Below are positions 8,803 through 20,836 of a stretch of DNA of 64,000 nt, one piece after another. The stretch is from Metallosphaera javensis (ex Sakai et al. 2022) (GTDB taxonomy: Archaea; Thermoproteota; Thermoprotei_A; Sulfolobales; Sulfolobaceae), in assembly GCA_021654415.1 (NCBI GenBank), contig AP024487.1, positions 2,321,001 to 2,385,000 of the forward strand, in the 5' to 3' direction. A program made the position numbers and the translations under genes. How positions within the stretch are numbered: position 1 is the first letter of the stretch; every line of letters starts with the position of its first letter. Under the pieces are notes generated by a model. It had not been told where the DNA came from. It searched no databases and worked only from the letters and a program-made list of their open reading frames with translations.

Positions 8803-11274
8803 ATGCAAAGTGACATCAGTGTACTATCCCTCTCTAAGATATCTGTCATAAAGCGTGATGGTAAGAGGGAGGAATTTAAGCTGGAAAAGATCCTCTCAAA
8901 GCTCGGTCCCTTGCACGATGAGATAGTGGACGGAATTGCGAAGGATGTTGTTCAGAACTCTACTGACAATGTAATAAATACTAGATCACTGGCAGATATT
9001 GTGGAGAGGAACCTGATTGAGGGTTCCCTGGAGCATCCAGAACTCATGGATCTAGCCAAAAAATATGTTCTGGCCAGGATTTACAACCATGTATTTGGGA
9101 AGGGAAAATGGGGCGAATTTGATCCTAAGGATCTTCTCATTAGCTATAACGCGCTCAAGGTGCTGGAGGCAAGGTACCTGCTGAAGGATCCTGAGACTCT
9201 CAGGTATATTGAAACACCTCAGATGATGTTTAAGAGAGTTGCCTCATATCTAGCTAAGGTTGAGCAGGACAAAAATGTTCAGCAGGACGCTATGCAGAAA
9301 TTCTATGAGATAATGTCCTCTCTCAAGTTCGTACCCAACACTCCTGCCCTCATGAACTCTGGAACCAGACTTGGTATACTCTCCGCATGTTTCGTTCTAC
9401 CGGTCAGGGATTCCATGACCTCTCCATCGGGAGATGGTATCTATGACACACTCAGGGCTATGGCATTGGTCCATCAACAGGGTGGGGGAACTGGATTCGA
9501 CTTCTCCGAGTTGAGACCCAAGGGAGATGTTGTGGCGTCAACTGCGGGAGTTGCATCTGGCCCGGTCTCCTTTATGAAAATATTTGACGTTTCCACAGAT
9601 GTGGTGAAACAGGGAGGTAAGAGACGTGGCGCTAACATGGGCGTTATGCATGCCTGGCACGCTGACATTGAGGATTTCATCCATGCCAAGACTGGAGAAT
9701 TGAAGGACGTTCAACTTCAGAACTTCAACATTTCGGTGGGCGTTTATGACTACTTCATGGAGGCAGTGATGAGGGAGGAGCAGGTTCCTCTTATAACCCC
9801 GAGGAAGACCAAGATACCCGGTACAGATCACGAATACTACATTGTCAAGGCAAGGAACTATATGCGTGAGGAGTGGGTCCAAGAGGAGATACTCAGGGAG
9901 CTGGAGGAAAGGGGACCAGTTTACTTGGACGAGAGCAAGATAATCACGGTAGACGAGGCATTAGCCATAGCGGAGAAGGAGGGTGCCGTGATAAGATGGG
10001 TTAACGCTAGGACAATCTTCGAGCAAATAGTTAAGGGCGCTTGGGACTCCGGCGATCCAGGTCTCCTCTTCATAGATGAGATCAACAGGAGACATCCCAC
10101 ATGGTACCTGGGGAAGATCCAGGCCACTAACCCATGTGGAGAGGAACCGCTACTGCCCTGGGAGTCGTGCAATTTGGGTTCCCTCAATTTGGAGAAGTTC
10201 GTTAAGGAGAGAGATGGAAATCCATACATTGACTGGGAAGACCTAGCCAACACCATAAGATACGCAGTAAGGTTCCTTGACAACGTGGTGGACGCCAATA
10301 GATATCCTCTACCCCAAATAGAGCAGGCAACCAAGAGGACTAGAAAGGTTGGACTGGGCGTGATGGGTCTAGCCAGGGCACTGATAAAACTAGGTATCCC
10401 ATATGACAGTGTTGATGCGGTTTACGTGTCCTACTATCTGGCCAAGTTCATTTACTATCACGCAATGAAGACTTCCATTGAGCTGGCCAAGGAGAAGGGA
10501 TCCTTCCCTGCATACGACCCAGTAAGGTACAAGGATGTATGGGAGTCAGCTAGGGAACTTGATGATATGTTGGCCATTTCTGGGATCAGGGGTAAACCCT
10601 CAGAATACGCAAAGAGATTGATGTCAGAGGCCGAGAAACTGGACGTCACTGTCCTCAAGGACATGAGGCTCAAGTATGGCCTGCGAAACGCCACCGTGGT
10701 CTCCGTGGCTCCGACGGGTACAATATCCATAATAGCTGGCACGTCATCATCTATTGAGCCCCTGTTCGCATTGGCGTTCATCAGGAATGTGGCGGTTGGA
10801 AAGTTCATGGAGATTGATCCCCTCTTCCTAGAGTACCTGAGAAAATATGAACTGGACACACCGGAGGTGGTCAAGAAAATTGCTGAAACAGGAGAGGTGG
10901 GTGATAACCCGTTTGTGCCCAAGACCATAAGGAGACTGTTCAGGACTGCTCACGAGGTGGAACCCATGTATCACGTTCTGCATCAGGCAGCATGGCAACA
11001 GTGGAACGACTCTGGAACCTCCAAGACGATAAATCTGAGGAGTGAAGAGCCCGCAGATACAGTGGAGAAGGTTTACATGACGGCCTGGAAGTTAGGAATA
11101 AAGGGCATAACTGTGTACAGGGACAAGTCTAAATCTCAGCAGGTCATTTACTTCGGGTTAAAGAAGGAAAGGGAGGAGAAGTCTAAGGCTTTGCCATCAT
11201 CCCTCAGAATGGAAAAGAAGTTCGTGGAGGTTAGTGAGAACTTCGCTGGCGGATGCAAGACGTGTGAGCTCTAG
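8803..11274 (+). CDS. nrdJ: Adenosylcobalamin-dependent (class II) ribonucleotide reductase
   Basis: 823 residues. It reduces ribonucleotides to deoxyribonucleotides, here apparently the only reductase in view. An N-terminal ATP-cone (about residues 12-100, beginning [11 protein letters not shown]) suggests allosteric control by ATP/dATP. The catalytic barrel carries [34 protein letters not shown] and [17 protein letters not shown]. The C-terminus GGCKTCEL has the CxxC pair that re-reduces the active site. No small subunit gene is adjacent, which fits class II. A 270-bp gap before it holds no gene I can support; an AT box near 8770 is a plausible TATA. Confidence 0.93.
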   Translation: MQSDISVLSLSKISVIKRDGKREEFKLEKILSKLGPLHDEIVDGIAKDVVQNSTDNVINTRSLADIVERNLIEGSLEHPELMDLAKKYVLARIYNHVFGKGKWGEFDPKDLLISYNALKVLEARYLLKDPETLRYIETPQMMFKRVASYLAKVEQDKNVQQDAMQKFYEIMSSLKFVPNTPALMNSGTRLGILSACFVLPVRDSMTSPSGDGIYDTLRAMALVHQQGGGTGFDFSELRPKGDVVASTAGVASGPVSFMKIFDVSTDVVKQGGKRRGANMGVMHAWHADIEDFIHAKTGELKDVQLQNFNISVGVYDYFMEAVMREEQVPLITPRKTKIPGTDHEYYIVKARNYMREEWVQEEILRELEERGPVYLDESKIITVDEALAIAEKEGAVIRWVNARTIFEQIVKGAWDSGDPGLLFIDEINRRHPTWYLGKIQATNPCGEEPLLPWESCNLGSLNLEKFVKERDGNPYIDWEDLANTIRYAVRFLDNVVDANRYPLPQIEQATKRTRKVGLGVMGLARALIKLGIPYDSVDAVYVSYYLAKFIYYHAMKTSIELAKEKGSFPAYDPVRYKDVWESARELDDMLAISGIRGKPSEYAKRLMSEAEKLDVTVLKDMRLKYGLRNATVVSVAPTGTISIIAGTSSSIEPLFALAFIRNVAVGKFMEIDPLFLEYLRKYELDTPEVVKKIAETGEVGDNPFVPKTIRRLFRTAHEVEPMYHVLHQAAWQQWNDSGTSKTINLRSEEPADTVEKVYMTAWKLGIKGITVYRDKSKSQQVIYFGLKKEREEKSKALPSSLRMEKKFVEVSENFAGGCKTCEL

Positions 11275-11383
11275 CCTAATCATACATTTTAGTTTTTAGA
11301 GAAAATCTTTCTGCTTCTATCTGCAGTCAAATTGTAGTCTGGCTCTATATTCATGTTTTTATACATGTATTCATAATAGATTA

Positions 11384-11770
11384 ATGGTAAAGACGATGTC
11401 ATTGGTTCCACCTTGCGAGTACTCTGTAAAAGAGCTGTTGCCAGCAATGCGTTCAATTATTGCTACCAAGCTGGTAAAGGACAAGGGATATCCACTGTAT
11501 AGAGCAGCATTACTCATGGGAATAACCCCGGCTGCAGTTGCCAATTACATGAATGGTAAGAGGGGCACGGCAGTAAAGAGCATAATAGAGAAGGATCCCA
11601 GGCTCATGGAGATGATAGGTGATCTGGTTGATAAGATAAGTTCCTCGGGTGGTAGCGCTCAGCTTTCAAGCTATTATTGTATACTTTGCGCTGAGGGGAA
11701 GAAGGCACTGAAGAGAAATGGAATATCCCTTCCCTCTTGCCTTTACGAAACTAATCTCATGTTGAAATGA
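11384..11770 (+). CDS. Predicted helix-turn-helix transcriptional regulator
   Basis: 128 residues, a family of small archaeal regulators (COG2522-like by memory). A helix-turn-helix is visible at about residues 42-62 (LYRAALLMGITPAAVANYMNGKRG). The second half has conserved-looking cysteines (PCEY near the start, CILCAEGKK, PSCLYE) that may bind a ligand or metal. The ATG at 11384 may be replaced by the ATG four codons later. Upstream, tttttatac at about 11355-11363 is a TATA box flanked by a short palindrome catg...catg, which could be an autoregulatory site. It overlaps the convergent gene by 14 bp. Confidence 0.75.
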   Translation: MVKTMSLVPPCEYSVKELLPAMRSIIATKLVKDKGYPLYRAALLMGITPAAVANYMNGKRGTAVKSIIEKDPRLMEMIGDLVDKISSSGGSAQLSSYYCILCAEGKKALKRNGISLPSCLYETNLMLK

Positions 11771-12779
11771 TCTTTTTCTTTAGCAGGGCTTCAAGCAATC
11801 TCCTGATCTCAAGAGTAGCCGAAAGAAGGCCCCATCTTCTTATGGGGATCTTGACCCTATCAAATTCAGGTTCCACGCCTTCCCTGGATATATCCCTTGG
11901 GTCCAGCAAGGATGCACCTGTTATTCTAGCGGGTAGATAAAGGGTTGATACCACGGGCTTGTCATCTAGGTTCAGCAGGGTTATGTGTAATCTACCGTTT
12001 TCGTATTTCAGGTGAAGAGGTACAACGGAGGAAGGCTCTATTCTCAGAAGGGATACCTTGTACTTGGGCTTACAATCCAGATCCACAACTTGGTTAACCG
12101 TATCCCAAACCATTCTGTGGGGTTTAGCCTCCCTCCAGCTCGTGGACCTCCTTACAACGGCACCTCCATCCACTTTGACTCTCCCGGTTTCAAATTCCAT
12201 GGTGAACGGCCTGCTAGAAAACAGGGTGTAGGAGGAGGAACTTCCTTGAATCGAGACCATGAATGTCTCAATGGAAACGAAGGACCTCAATCCGGTAGAA
12301 GAGATGTACAGGGGATTGAGGTAGTGAAAAAAAGCGTTATAAAATCCAGTTTGAACAAGTTCAGTTACACTCACCTCTTCCTGAAACTTGCCAGGGCCCA
12401 CTTCCCCAGGTGCTAGGTTAACGGGTCTACCAGAGTGGAGTACTGTCCTTTCCCAGGGAGAAGGGTTCAGGTATCCTTCCCCCTCTTCGCAGGGCAAGAG
12501 GTCCCTAACCATGGATTTGAGAGAATCCAGATCAATCCGTTGGAAGTTCCAAGGGATGGAATGCTCTCTCAGTGGTGTCATCGCCTCATGGACCTCCCCT
12601 CTCCCTCTGACCTCAACCACCGTTCCGTCCGGACCGTGAAGGGAAAGCGACCTGTCCCATTCCAGCGAAAGATTCAGTATCCTAGAAACCAGGGGAAGCT
12701 GTTCCATGGCCTGTAGCCTCTCATCCAGGTAGATGGACTGATCCCGTCCAAGACCTAACTCTTCCAACATCCTATGCAC
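11757..12779 (-). CDS. Conserved hypothetical protein, probably beta-sandwich rich
   Basis: 340 residues from GTG, or 337 from the ATG at 12770, which has a GGTG site 6 nt upstream. The protein is rich in short strands; its C-terminal third (ITLLNLDDKPVVSTLYLPARI...WGLLSATLEIRRL) resembles the terminal beta-sandwich seen in alpha-mannosidase-type glycoside hydrolases. I see no catalytic motif and would not assign activity. It lies 48 bp downstream of gatE on the same strand and may be the last gene of the eS30-gatD-gatE transcript. Confidence 0.65.
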   Translation of the reverse strand: MHRMLEELGLGRDQSIYLDERLQAMEQLPLVSRILNLSLEWDRSLSLHGPDGTVVEVRGRGEVHEAMTPLREHSIPWNFQRIDLDSLKSMVRDLLPCEEGEGYLNPSPWERTVLHSGRPVNLAPGEVGPGKFQEEVSVTELVQTGFYNAFFHYLNPLYISSTGLRSFVSIETFMVSIQGSSSSYTLFSSRPFTMEFETGRVKVDGGAVVRRSTSWREAKPHRMVWDTVNQVVDLDCKPKYKVSLLRIEPSSVVPLHLKYENGRLHITLLNLDDKPVVSTLYLPARITGASLLDPRDISREGVEPEFDRVKIPIRRWGLLSATLEIRRLLEALLKKKIIST

Positions 12780-12827
12780 CGTCAGACAAATGCCTTTTCT
12801 TCACCGTTCAGGCTCGGGGGTAACTCG

Positions 12828-14720
12828 TCATCCGGTTTCATCTTTCATTACTTTCCTTATTAGCTCTGCTACTTTCTTTCCCTCTACCCTTCCCCTAACC
12901 CTCTCCATCACCTTGCCCATGAGGAGGCTAAATGCCTTGTCCCCCTTGGATTTCACCTCTTCCCTGTTCTGCGCCACTACCTCCCTGATTAAGTTAATCA
13001 GTTCCTCCTCAGAGATTCCGGAATATTTGGAGATAACTGCCTCAATCTTGGTGTTAGAGTTTGGTGTAGAGTACTCCAGAAGTATCTGGGGAATGGAGTC
13101 CTTGGTTATCTTTCCTTGGTTTACACTCGCTATTACGGTCTCAATGTCCTCGTCGGTTATCTTGTCTATATTACCTCCTTGGGACTTGACGTATTTTAGC
13201 GTGTTCTCTAGGGTTGTGGCAACGATGGTGGGGGAAACATTGGTGTATTTTCTGGTCAGATATTCAAATTGATCTAGCCTTGGACTATTCAATACCTGTT
13301 TAGCCAGCTCCTCGTTTAGACCCATTTTCATGAGCTCCTTGAGTTTCTGCTCCGGGGTTGACGGCATAATCTTCTTGGCATCTTCAAGTAATTCCCTAGA
13401 AAGAATGGATGGAATATCCGTTTCAGGATACATTCTTGCTGATCCAGGTTGAGGTCTCATGAATTTGCTTGTGCCATCTTCATTGGCTGCCCTAGTCTCC
13501 TTGGGCACTCCTTCAAAAGCCTGAGATAACCTATCCCTAATGACCTGTAACGCCTTTCTGACCTTCTCCTCTGGACCCACGACCAATATAAAACCGTCCA
13601 GCTCGCCCGTTCCAAGCTCCTTAGCCACTCTCTGAACCTCTTCCTCCACTATACCATAGTTGGGGAGCTCATCCGAATGGAATATTCCGCCTAGTCCAGC
13701 CAGGGCCTTAACGTAATCTGATACCTCAGTCCCGAACCTTCTTCCAGGCATCACCTGTCTTCCTAGAATTCCCTTAAATCCAGGTGCAAGTAAACCAAGA
13801 ACCTTACCGCCCTTCTTGAGCTCAGATTGGATAAGCCTGCTCCTAGACGAGGTGAAAAGTCCTGTAAGGTCTTTCTCCTTCACTTTCCTCTCAAAATCAT
13901 CCCTTGTAATCCTGGTTCTCAACTCATCCCTAATTTTCAGTAGCTCCCTTTGCCTGTTAGCTTCATTCTCTATGATCTTCGGTATCATATCCAGCTCCTG
14001 GACCCCTTTGATCTCCGTTTTAACTCCACCAGCTATGGAAACGTTGAGGTCTTGCCTTATGGTTCCCAATCCCCTCTTCACTCTCCCCGTTAGTCTCAGC
14101 ATCTGACCGATGAGTAGTGCCACTCTCTTTGCCTGTTCTGGAGTTTTGATGTCAGGACCAGTGGAGATCTCTATGAGAGGGATACCTAGCCTATCCAAGT
14201 TATACTTGACGGAATCGGGGGTGTCCTCTAACTTTCTGGCAGCGTCTTCCTCTATGGCGATGGTCTGTATGGTCACCAGGCCCTCAGCGTCCTTGATATA
14301 CCCTCCAAGTCCCACTATTGCAGTACGCTGAAAGCCTGAGGTATTTGAACCATCTATAACCGTTTTTCTCATAACGAAGATCTCGTCCACAGGCTCGCCG
14401 TTGAATGCTAGAGTCATGGCAAGACCCAGCTTAATCGCGTCCAAATTCATGGGGTGGGGCGGTTCTTCGTCGCACTCAACGAGGCAACTGGACTTCCTCG
14501 GAACTTCGTACACTATTTTCTTCCCTTTTTCCCACTCAAAGAAGGCTGCAACATCAACTTGTCCCAACTCGCTTACCACTGGTCTCAAGTACCTCTCTAG
14601 TTTGCCTTGACTCTCCTCGTCCAGTGTGGTGGGGCATTCGCAGAAGAGTTTATGGGACGTATTGATCTGCTGATGTATTTCCAGCCCCACCTTTAGTCCC
14701 ATCTTCTCGTATTCACTCAT
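12828..14720 (-). CDS. gatE: Glutamyl-tRNA(Gln) amidotransferase subunit E
   Basis: 630 residues, standard for GatE. With GatD it converts Glu-tRNA(Gln) to Gln-tRNA(Gln); GatE is the tRNA-binding kinase and transamidase part. The N-terminus [20 protein letters not shown] is the GatB/GatE signature. An insertion typical of GatE lies at about residues 260-410, and the C-terminal YqeY-like tail carries [18 protein letters not shown]. The start overlaps the gatD stop by 8 bp. It is an archaea-specific pathway. Confidence 0.97.
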   Translation of the reverse strand: MSEYEKMGLKVGLEIHQQINTSHKLFCECPTTLDEESQGKLERYLRPVVSELGQVDVAAFFEWEKGKKIVYEVPRKSSCLVECDEEPPHPMNLDAIKLGLAMTLAFNGEPVDEIFVMRKTVIDGSNTSGFQRTAIVGLGGYIKDAEGLVTIQTIAIEEDAARKLEDTPDSVKYNLDRLGIPLIEISTGPDIKTPEQAKRVALLIGQMLRLTGRVKRGLGTIRQDLNVSIAGGVKTEIKGVQELDMIPKIIENEANRQRELLKIRDELRTRITRDDFERKVKEKDLTGLFTSSRSRLIQSELKKGGKVLGLLAPGFKGILGRQVMPGRRFGTEVSDYVKALAGLGGIFHSDELPNYGIVEEEVQRVAKELGTGELDGFILVVGPEEKVRKALQVIRDRLSQAFEGVPKETRAANEDGTSKFMRPQPGSARMYPETDIPSILSRELLEDAKKIMPSTPEQKLKELMKMGLNEELAKQVLNSPRLDQFEYLTRKYTNVSPTIVATTLENTLKYVKSQGGNIDKITDEDIETVIASVNQGKITKDSIPQILLEYSTPNSNTKIEAVISKYSGISEEELINLIREVVAQNREEVKSKGDKAFSLLMGKVMERVRGRVEGKKVAELIRKVMKDETG

Positions 14721-16029
14721 GTTTCCACCTCGGGAAATGATCCAAGGAGTGTCTTGGATTGTACTCGCCCACCATGTTGGTTAACATGATCCTCTTCACC
14801 TCATTCAGGTCTGAGGTCTGGCCCAGGGCCCACATCAGCTTAACTAGTGCAACCTCGGGCAACATGTCCTCCAGTGGAACTACCCCAGATTGTTGTAGCA
14901 TCCTTCCAGTCTGATAAACATTCATGTTTACCCTTCCGAAGAGACACTGGGAAGTCATTCCCACGAATATCCCATCCTTAACTGCCTTTCTAAAGGCCTC
15001 CTGGAAATCGGAGGAAGTATGACCCAGGCCAGTTCCCTCGATTATTATACCCCTATAACCAGCAGACAGTAGAATCTCCACAATGTCGGGTTTAAGTCCT
15101 GGGTAAAATTTCAAGAGAAAGACCCTGCTATCGAATTTTGCGTTGACCTCCACCCCATCAGATTTCTTGATGTAATCGTCTCTTAATACCTTCACAGTCT
15201 TTTCCTTCCAAAGTACCTTAGCCAAGGGGTGATCATTGATACTCTGGAAGGCATCCCTTCTACTCGTGTGCATTTTCCTTACCTTCACACCCCTGTGGGC
15301 CAGTGTGTATGTGTCTGAGCTTTCCCCGTGCATATTGACCACCACCTCTCCGAAGGGAGCCTCCTTGGCCAACAGTATCGATGAAACAAGGTTTATCCCG
15401 GAATCACTACTGGGCCTATCGCTACTTCTCTGTGAACCCACAAGTACCACAGGCCCTGGCAGACGCAGGGAGAAAGCTAGGGCCGCAGCGGTATAGCTCA
15501 TGGTATCTGTTCCGTGAGCAACAACAACCCCTTCACTTCCCTCATCAAAGGCTCTCTTGACGGCCTCCGCTATCTTTACCCAGAATTCAGGTTTCATGTT
15601 CTCGCTGAGGATACTGAAAAGAACCTCAGCGGAGATCGAGGTGATTTCCTCGATTTCTGGAACGAATCTAATGATCTCCTCCGTGCTTAGCGCAGGTCTA
15701 ACTGCCCCAGTCTCGTACTCCACCTTACTCACGATTGTACCTCCAGTGCTGATTATCTTCACTTTTCCAGGACGAGACACTTCGTGGCCCTTCCTTTCTA
15801 CGACTTTATTGCCTCTCCCTAGGAGAGTGACCTTGACCTTATTTACCGAAAACCCAGCGTTGTACCCGTTGTCCAGCTTAAGAACTACTACAGAATCGTC
15901 ACGGGAATATGACGGCATGAGGATTCCCTTCACATTAACCTTATCGTTATAGACCTGTAATACGTCCCCTATATCAGCCCCTAAGGAAGAAAGTAACTCT
16001 AGAGCCTTTCCCCTATAACCTTCTAACAT
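14713..16029 (-). CDS. gatD: Glutamyl-tRNA(Gln) amidotransferase subunit D
   Basis: 438 residues; the glutaminase subunit that supplies ammonia to GatE. An N-terminal SH3-like domain (about residues 1-75) precedes an asparaginase-type domain with the two threonine motifs IISTGGTIV (residues 92-100) and [14 protein letters not shown] (about 167-180). It follows the eS30 gene after 34 bp on the same strand, so a ribosomal protein and the amidotransferase probably share a transcript. Confidence 0.97.
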   Translation of the reverse strand: MLEGYRGKALELLSSLGADIGDVLQVYNDKVNVKGILMPSYSRDDSVVVLKLDNGYNAGFSVNKVKVTLLGRGNKVVERKGHEVSRPGKVKIISTGGTIVSKVEYETGAVRPALSTEEIIRFVPEIEEITSISAEVLFSILSENMKPEFWVKIAEAVKRAFDEGSEGVVVAHGTDTMSYTAAALAFSLRLPGPVVLVGSQRSSDRPSSDSGINLVSSILLAKEAPFGEVVVNMHGESSDTYTLAHRGVKVRKMHTSRRDAFQSINDHPLAKVLWKEKTVKVLRDDYIKKSDGVEVNAKFDSRVFLLKFYPGLKPDIVEILLSAGYRGIIIEGTGLGHTSSDFQEAFRKAVKDGIFVGMTSQCLFGRVNMNVYQTGRMLQQSGVVPLEDMLPEVALVKLMWALGQTSDLNEVKRIMLTNMVGEYNPRHSLDHFPRWKHE

Positions 16030-16063
16030 TTTACAGGGTATAAGAGAAAATATTTAAAAAACC

Positions 16064-16237
16064 TTACATCCTTCTGGGTGCACGTTGTGGTTTCTGAGTT
16101 GATTGCTTAAGAACTCTCTTCTCGTACTCTATTCTGTTTCTGACCCTCGGCACTTCCTTATGTCTCTCCTTTGGTTGGATCTTTGGGGTCTGTCCCCTAA
16201 CTTTCCCGGCCTTTGTTAACGAACCGTGAGATGGCAT
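16064..16237 (-). CDS. rps30e: Ribosomal protein eS30
   Basis: 57 residues. The protein begins [19 protein letters not shown] and continues with a basic helix ([19 protein letters not shown]), the eS30 pattern: the conserved [16 protein letters not shown] matches archaeal and eukaryotic S30 in the small ribosomal subunit. The gene is short and easily missed. It is first in the eS30-gatD-gatE series. A TATA sequence at about 16269-16277 places its transcript start near 16248, leaving an 11-nt leader. Confidence 0.93.
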   Translation of the reverse strand: MPSHGSLTKAGKVRGQTPKIQPKERHKEVPRVRNRIEYEKRVLKQSTQKPQRAPRRM

Positions 16238-16266
16238 TTACTATCCAGTATATGTGGTAAAACAAG

Positions 16267-16279
16267 ACATTTAAACTTA
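16267..16279. promoter_or_regulatory. Shared TATA box between eS30 (minus) and nop5 (plus)
   Basis: The 71-bp divergent gap holds one good AT box, acatttaaactta. Measured from its centre (about 16273), both start codons lie 36 bp away, so one symmetric box could direct transcription both ways with leaders of about 10 nt. This couples a ribosomal protein with the rRNA-modification machinery. Confidence 0.5.
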
Positions 16280-16308
16280 GAGCTTTACCTACATCCGGGC
16301 TTTACTCA

Positions 16309-17535
16309 ATGAAAATTTATTTGGCTGAGCACACGATAGGATCCTTTGCCTTTGACGAATCAGGGAACCTTCTGGATTATGTCCTTAATCCAAAGGAACT
16401 GGGCAAGGTGGTTGACATTCTAATAAACGTGGAAAAGGGCGAACCTATGCCCTCCACTATGGAATTGATTCAGAAATTGAAACCGTCAGAGGTAGTTGTG
16501 GAGAGCGAGACGGAGAGCTCAAGGATGCAGTCACTGGGAGTTAAGGTCGTATCCAAACCCCACCACGTGGGGGCTAGGGCCCTGAGGGGCTCCCTCGCTG
16601 AACTTGCAGTAAAGGCAAAATTCGCGGAAAACCCAGGAGAGGTATATAATTTCCTTTATCAGGTTTCTTTGGAATACACGAGAAGGAAGCTGAGAAAGGC
16701 TGCCCAGAAGAGGGACCTTCTAGCCATACAGGCCATAAGGGCCATAGATGACATTGATAAGACGATTAACCTTTTCTCAGAAAGGTTAAGAGAGTGGTAT
16801 AGCATACACTTCCCAGAAGCGGACAAGTTGATTGAAGATCACGAGCAGTATGCCAAGGTGGTCTCTCTAGCTGGCTATAGGGATAATGTAACGGTAGAGA
16901 CGTTAACCGAGATAGGCCTTAACGAGCAAAAGGCCAAGAAGCTTGCGGACGCCGCCAAGAAGAGTATAGGAGCAGATATTTCTGACGCTGATATAAACTC
17001 CATCAGGGATCTGGCAAATACGATTTTGTCTCTTTTCAAGCTCAGGAACTCACTTTATGATTACTTGGACTCAATCATGAGGGAGGTAGCCCCCAACGTG
17101 ACTGAGCTGGTGGGTCCAACCCTTGGGGCTAGACTGTTGAGCTTGGCAGGGAGTCTTGAGGAACTATCCAAGATGCCAGCTAGCACCATCCAGGTGTTAG
17201 GAGCAGAAAAAGCGCTCTTCAGGGCACTTAAGAGTGGAAGCAGGCCTCCTAAACATGGAATCATTTTCCAATATCCAGCGATTCACGTGTCTCCAAGATG
17301 GCAGAGGGGGAAGATTGCTAGAGCTCTAGCTGCCAAGTTGGCAATAGCGTCAAGGATAGATGCCTATAGCGGGAGATTTGTGGGGACTCAGCTTGTGGAA
17401 CAGGTGAACAAGAGAATAGAGGAAATCAAGACAAAGTATGCACAGCCACCACCCAAGAAACAGCAACCTAAGGAAGAGGGGAAAAGGTTCGATAAAAGAG
17501 AACATAAAAAGGGGAAGAAAGGAAAGAAAAGGTAG
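16309..17535 (+). CDS. nop5: Nop5 (Nop56/58-type) C/D box RNP core protein
   Basis: 408 residues. It bridges L7Ae on the guide RNA and fibrillarin in the archaeal 2'-O-methylation RNP. Domains: N-terminal fibrillarin-binding domain (1-120), coiled coil (about 125-240), Nop domain with [35 protein letters not shown] (split here only for description, about 262-300) and [10 protein letters not shown], and a lysine-rich tail. It is followed 11 bp later by fibrillarin, the usual archaeal operon. Guide RNAs that would use this complex are present in the window (near 40.0 and 43.2 kb). Confidence 0.97.
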   Translation: MKIYLAEHTIGSFAFDESGNLLDYVLNPKELGKVVDILINVEKGEPMPSTMELIQKLKPSEVVVESETESSRMQSLGVKVVSKPHHVGARALRGSLAELAVKAKFAENPGEVYNFLYQVSLEYTRRKLRKAAQKRDLLAIQAIRAIDDIDKTINLFSERLREWYSIHFPEADKLIEDHEQYAKVVSLAGYRDNVTVETLTEIGLNEQKAKKLADAAKKSIGADISDADINSIRDLANTILSLFKLRNSLYDYLDSIMREVAPNVTELVGPTLGARLLSLAGSLEELSKMPASTIQVLGAEKALFRALKSGSRPPKHGIIFQYPAIHVSPRWQRGKIARALAAKLAIASRIDAYSGRFVGTQLVEQVNKRIEEIKTKYAQPPPKKQQPKEEGKRFDKREHKKGKKGKKR

Positions 17536-17546
17536 GTTGAGTGATT

Positions 17547-18248
17547 ATGTCAGAACTGCTGGACACGGTTAAAAAAACCGAAATGGAGAACGTTTACGAA
17601 TGCGTCTATGTCGATGGTACAGTGAGGCTTTGCACAAAGAACTTGGCCAAAGGATTCACGGTGTACGGAGAGAGAACCGTGAACTATGACGGGGTTGAGT
17701 ATAGGGAATGGAATGCCTTCAGGAGTAAGTTGGCAGGGGCTATCCTAAAGGGATTGAAGGAAAATCCTGTAAAGAAAGGATCAAAGGTTCTCTATTTAGG
17801 TGCAGCCTCAGGTACAACCCCAAGCCACATCTCAGACATAGTTGAGAATGAGGGGAAGGTTTACGGCGTTGAGTTCTCTCCTAGGGTAGTGAGAGAACTG
17901 ATTCTAGTTGCTCAGCATAGACCCAATCTGTTCCCAATTCTGGCCGATGCCAGGTTTCCACAGAACTACTCGTCCTTGGTTGAGGATGCTGATGTGCTTT
18001 ACGTGGATATTGCCCAACCAGATCAGACAGATATTGCAATATATAATGCAAGATATTTCCTAAAAGATAATGGACATCTCCTTCTGGCGATAAAGGCCAG
18101 AAGCATAGATGTCACAAAGGATCCCACGGAGGTATTCAAGGCCGAAGCGGAGAAACTGAGAAATGAGGGTTTTGACATAATGCAGATTGTTAACCTGAAT
18201 CCATATGACAAGGATCACGCTATGGTGCTAGCTAAGTTCAAGGGCTAG
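17547..18248 (+). CDS. flpA: Fibrillarin-like rRNA/tRNA 2'-O-methyltransferase
   Basis: 233 residues from the ATG at 17547 (a GTG two codons upstream is possible). It is the SAM-dependent catalytic subunit of C/D box RNPs. Visible motifs: [19 protein letters not shown] (SAM-binding loop), [21 protein letters not shown] and the catalytic-tetrad lysine region [10 protein letters not shown]. Operon with nop5 upstream and the DUF61 gene 4 bp downstream. Confidence 0.97.
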   Translation: MSELLDTVKKTEMENVYECVYVDGTVRLCTKNLAKGFTVYGERTVNYDGVEYREWNAFRSKLAGAILKGLKENPVKKGSKVLYLGAASGTTPSHISDIVENEGKVYGVEFSPRVVRELILVAQHRPNLFPILADARFPQNYSSLVEDADVLYVDIAQPDQTDIAIYNARYFLKDNGHLLLAIKARSIDVTKDPTEVFKAEAEKLRNEGFDIMQIVNLNPYDKDHAMVLAKFKG

Positions 18249-18252
18249 ATCC

Positions 18253-18666
18253 TTGTTCGATAAAATTTTCCAACTGGGATTAAGGGATATCCTAGATTCC
18301 ATGCCCGCAGAGTACGTCACGCTAAAGGAAGCCATGGATGGAAAACTGGAAATAACCTTGAATAATGGTTTTAAACATAAATTTGATCCAGACGAGGTTA
18401 AGAAGCTCTCCAGTGCTGTTCCCCTATATCTTTGGTCCATGGTGAGAATCCCCTTCATTGTGGTGAAATTATCCACTCCTGGAGAGTACTCAATTAATGG
18501 ATCGGAGTGGGATATGAAGGCCATCTCCTCCATCCTTAACATTTCGGGTAACGTAATTTCTGTGGGACAAATGGAATCCCTTTTAAGGGAATTTAAATCA
18601 TTAATATTTATTACCCTTGGTTATGATAGTATTTCTGTAGTGAACGAAGAAAAGGAAGGTATCTAA
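18253..18666 (+). CDS. UPF0216 / DUF61 family protein
   Basis: 137 residues from TTG. The pattern of leading helix, [21 protein letters not shown], then [24 protein letters not shown] matches the archaeal DUF61 (UPF0216) family as I remember it; the biochemical role is unknown. The TTG lies 4 bp after the fibrillarin stop and the next gene starts 1 bp after its own stop, so it belongs to the nop5-flpA transcript. Confidence 0.75.
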   Translation: MFDKIFQLGLRDILDSMPAEYVTLKEAMDGKLEITLNNGFKHKFDPDEVKKLSSAVPLYLWSMVRIPFIVVKLSTPGEYSINGSEWDMKAISSILNISGNVISVGQMESLLREFKSLIFITLGYDSISVVNEEKEGI

Positions 18667-18667
18667 A

Positions 18668-19567
18668 ATGATACCTGGAATGCTGGACGAGGTACTAGAC
18701 GTACTAGAGAAGGAAGGTATAAGTTATACTCTGATAGAATACCCTGAAAAGAACAGGAAATCCATAGATATAATCGCAAGAGGAAAATTGAGAAGGTTCG
18801 TGATAAAGATATCCAATGATAGGCCCTCCAAGGATGAGACCAGGGATCTAAAGAACTTCTCAGCGGTGCTGGGGAGCATGCCGGTTATGGTAACGGATGA
18901 CACGGAAGAGGACATAGCAATAGGTAAGGATAACGTGGTTGGGTTATCAGTGGAAGGCCTAGCAAAGGCATTGAGAGGGGAGAAAATTTTCATCTATAGA
19001 ACACGAGGTGGCATATTCATTAAAATCAGGTCAGATGTCCTCCGAAGGAAAAGGACAGAGATGAACTACAGTATGGGAGATCTATCCAAGATTCTTGGTG
19101 TAACCAGGAAAACCATTTACGACTATGAAAACGGCGAGTCAGACGTCTCCATAGAAGTTGCCGAGAAGCTGATTGACCTCTTCGGGGATGAGGTTATAGG
19201 TGATGTGTGTGATGATGCCATCCCTAGATTGGAGACAGAGTCCCAATCAGCTGATACTATCAGTTCTAGGATAGCAAAGAACCTGACTGACGCTGGGTTT
19301 GCCTCAGCTTCCGTCAGGTTCACCGCGGTGGACGTTGTTGCGTCCAAGGGCACAAAAAGGATCTTGGTTACAGTGGAACCAAAGACCCAGGATCAAATGG
19401 AGAAGAAGTTGAGAGAGGCATCAAAAATAGCAAATGAGTTGATGTCAGAACTGGTGATAGTGGTCAGGAGTAACTCTACAGCGAAAAGGCTAGATAAGGA
19501 TGGGTTTAAAATTCTCACCTCCGAAAGCATCGACAGCCTCAGCAATGAAATTAATAGAAGTGATTGA
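18668..19567 (+). CDS. HTH-type transcriptional regulator (COG1395-like)
   Basis: 299 residues. N-terminal nuclease-like or sensor domain (residues 1-115), then an XRE-type helix-turn-helix at about 120-170 ([34 protein letters not shown]), then a second alpha/beta domain. This architecture matches a conserved archaeal family of putative regulators of unknown target. It is in the nop5 operon and overlaps the trm1 start by 23 bp, which suggests a link to RNA maturation (inference). Confidence 0.85.
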   Translation: MIPGMLDEVLDVLEKEGISYTLIEYPEKNRKSIDIIARGKLRRFVIKISNDRPSKDETRDLKNFSAVLGSMPVMVTDDTEEDIAIGKDNVVGLSVEGLAKALRGEKIFIYRTRGGIFIKIRSDVLRRKRTEMNYSMGDLSKILGVTRKTIYDYENGESDVSIEVAEKLIDLFGDEVIGDVCDDAIPRLETESQSADTISSRIAKNLTDAGFASASVRFTAVDVVASKGTKRILVTVEPKTQDQMEKKLREASKIANELMSELVIVVRSNSTAKRLDKDGFKILTSESIDSLSNEINRSD

Positions 19568-20675
19568 GGGAAAGGTAAGGCTTCTTGTCCCAGATCCTTC
19601 TCAATTCTCTAGGGAAGGTAAGTTTGATCCAGCTTGGTCTCCGGTATTTTACAACCCCAGAATGACCTTTAATAGGGACGTTAGTGTCTTAGCGGTTTCG
19701 GTAGTATCTCCGCCTTCTGTTTTGGATGCCATGTCAGCAACAGGTGTTAGGGGAATCAGGTACGTCGTGGAGAGTAGGATTGAGGGAGAGGTCATCCTTA
19801 ATGATAAGAATCCAGTATCCGTGGAGTTAATCTCAAAGAACTTGGAACTGAACGGGGTCAAGGGTAAGGTAGTTAAGTCCGATGCCAACTCCCTAATGCA
19901 TCAGGTTAAGGTGGGCTACACAGATCTGGATCCCTTTGGATCTCCTGCTCCCTTTCTTTTCTCCGCAATCTCGTCCTTAAGAAGGAAAGGAGTTCTAGGG
20001 GTGACTGCCACCGATCTCTCAGCACTTGAGGGAAAATCTAGAACCTCTTCCAGAAGGAAATATGGCGTATCTGGGAGTAAATTGAGTTATTCCAAGGAGG
20101 CTGGATTGAGAGTCTTGCTGGCTAAAATAGCTAGAGAGGCATCAGTGCAGGAAAAGGGAATAAAGCCCCTCATGGGTTTCTATCATGACTACTATTACAG
20201 GCTATTCGTTAAGATGGAGGATGGAGCTAAGAGGGCCGACAGGAGCCTAGAAAGTCTCGGGACTCTTTATGAATGTGGTCTATGTGGTTACTCCTTCATG
20301 AGTGTTGAAGGATGCGAGCGAAAATGTCCTGTTTGTGGTGGGGAACTGAAGTATTATGGTCCAGCATGGGTTGGAGAGCTTAACGATCAGGAATTTTTGG
20401 AAGAAATGAAAAACAAGCTCACGGGATTTTCTTATCTTCAAAATTTTGAGATGATATCTAAACTTTTGGAAAGATTAGGGATGGAGAATAGATTTGGACC
20501 ATACTACAGGGTCGATGTGTTGGCTTCCAGGCTAAAGGTAAATATGCCTTCCATGTTCTCACTCCTGCAATGCTTAGATGGGGTTAGGACCCATTTCGAC
20601 CCCAGGGGATTCAAGACATCCAGGGAATTTCCAGAGGTCATAGAGTGCATTAAAATGTTATCCGCAAGGACGTGA
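19545..20675 (+). CDS. trm1: tRNA (guanine26-N2)-dimethyltransferase
   Basis: 376 residues from the ATG at 19545; longer versions of the frame lie entirely inside the preceding gene and are unlikely. It dimethylates G26 of tRNA using SAM. Motifs: [17 protein letters not shown] at the start, [14 protein letters not shown] (SAM site), [11 protein letters not shown] (catalytic DPFG), and a C-terminal zinc motif CGLCGYSFM...CPVCGG (about residues 245-275). Its start is embedded in the end of the HTH gene, indicating translational coupling. Confidence 0.95.
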   Translation: MKLIEVIEGKVRLLVPDPSQFSREGKFDPAWSPVFYNPRMTFNRDVSVLAVSVVSPPSVLDAMSATGVRGIRYVVESRIEGEVILNDKNPVSVELISKNLELNGVKGKVVKSDANSLMHQVKVGYTDLDPFGSPAPFLFSAISSLRRKGVLGVTATDLSALEGKSRTSSRRKYGVSGSKLSYSKEAGLRVLLAKIAREASVQEKGIKPLMGFYHDYYYRLFVKMEDGAKRADRSLESLGTLYECGLCGYSFMSVEGCERKCPVCGGELKYYGPAWVGELNDQEFLEEMKNKLTGFSYLQNFEMISKLLERLGMENRFGPYYRVDVLASRLKVNMPSMFSLLQCLDGVRTHFDPRGFKTSREFPEVIECIKMLSART

Positions 20676-20836
20676 CTAGCACCTAAACAGAACTGAATTG
20701 AACAAAGAATCAATTTCTGTCTAAACATGAGAAAGCGGAGAACCTTGGTAGTCCGAAATATTAGGAGGTACCCCACATTGTGTATTTAAGGAGCCTTTAA
20801 CGTGAAATACGCAATAAACCGAGCTAGGCCCACATA

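Noticed and set aside
12012-12716. Three overlapping plus-strand frames opposite the gene at 11757-12779
   Set aside because: They are mutually overlapping shadows; the minus-strand gene has a coherent protein and sits in operon spacing after gatE.
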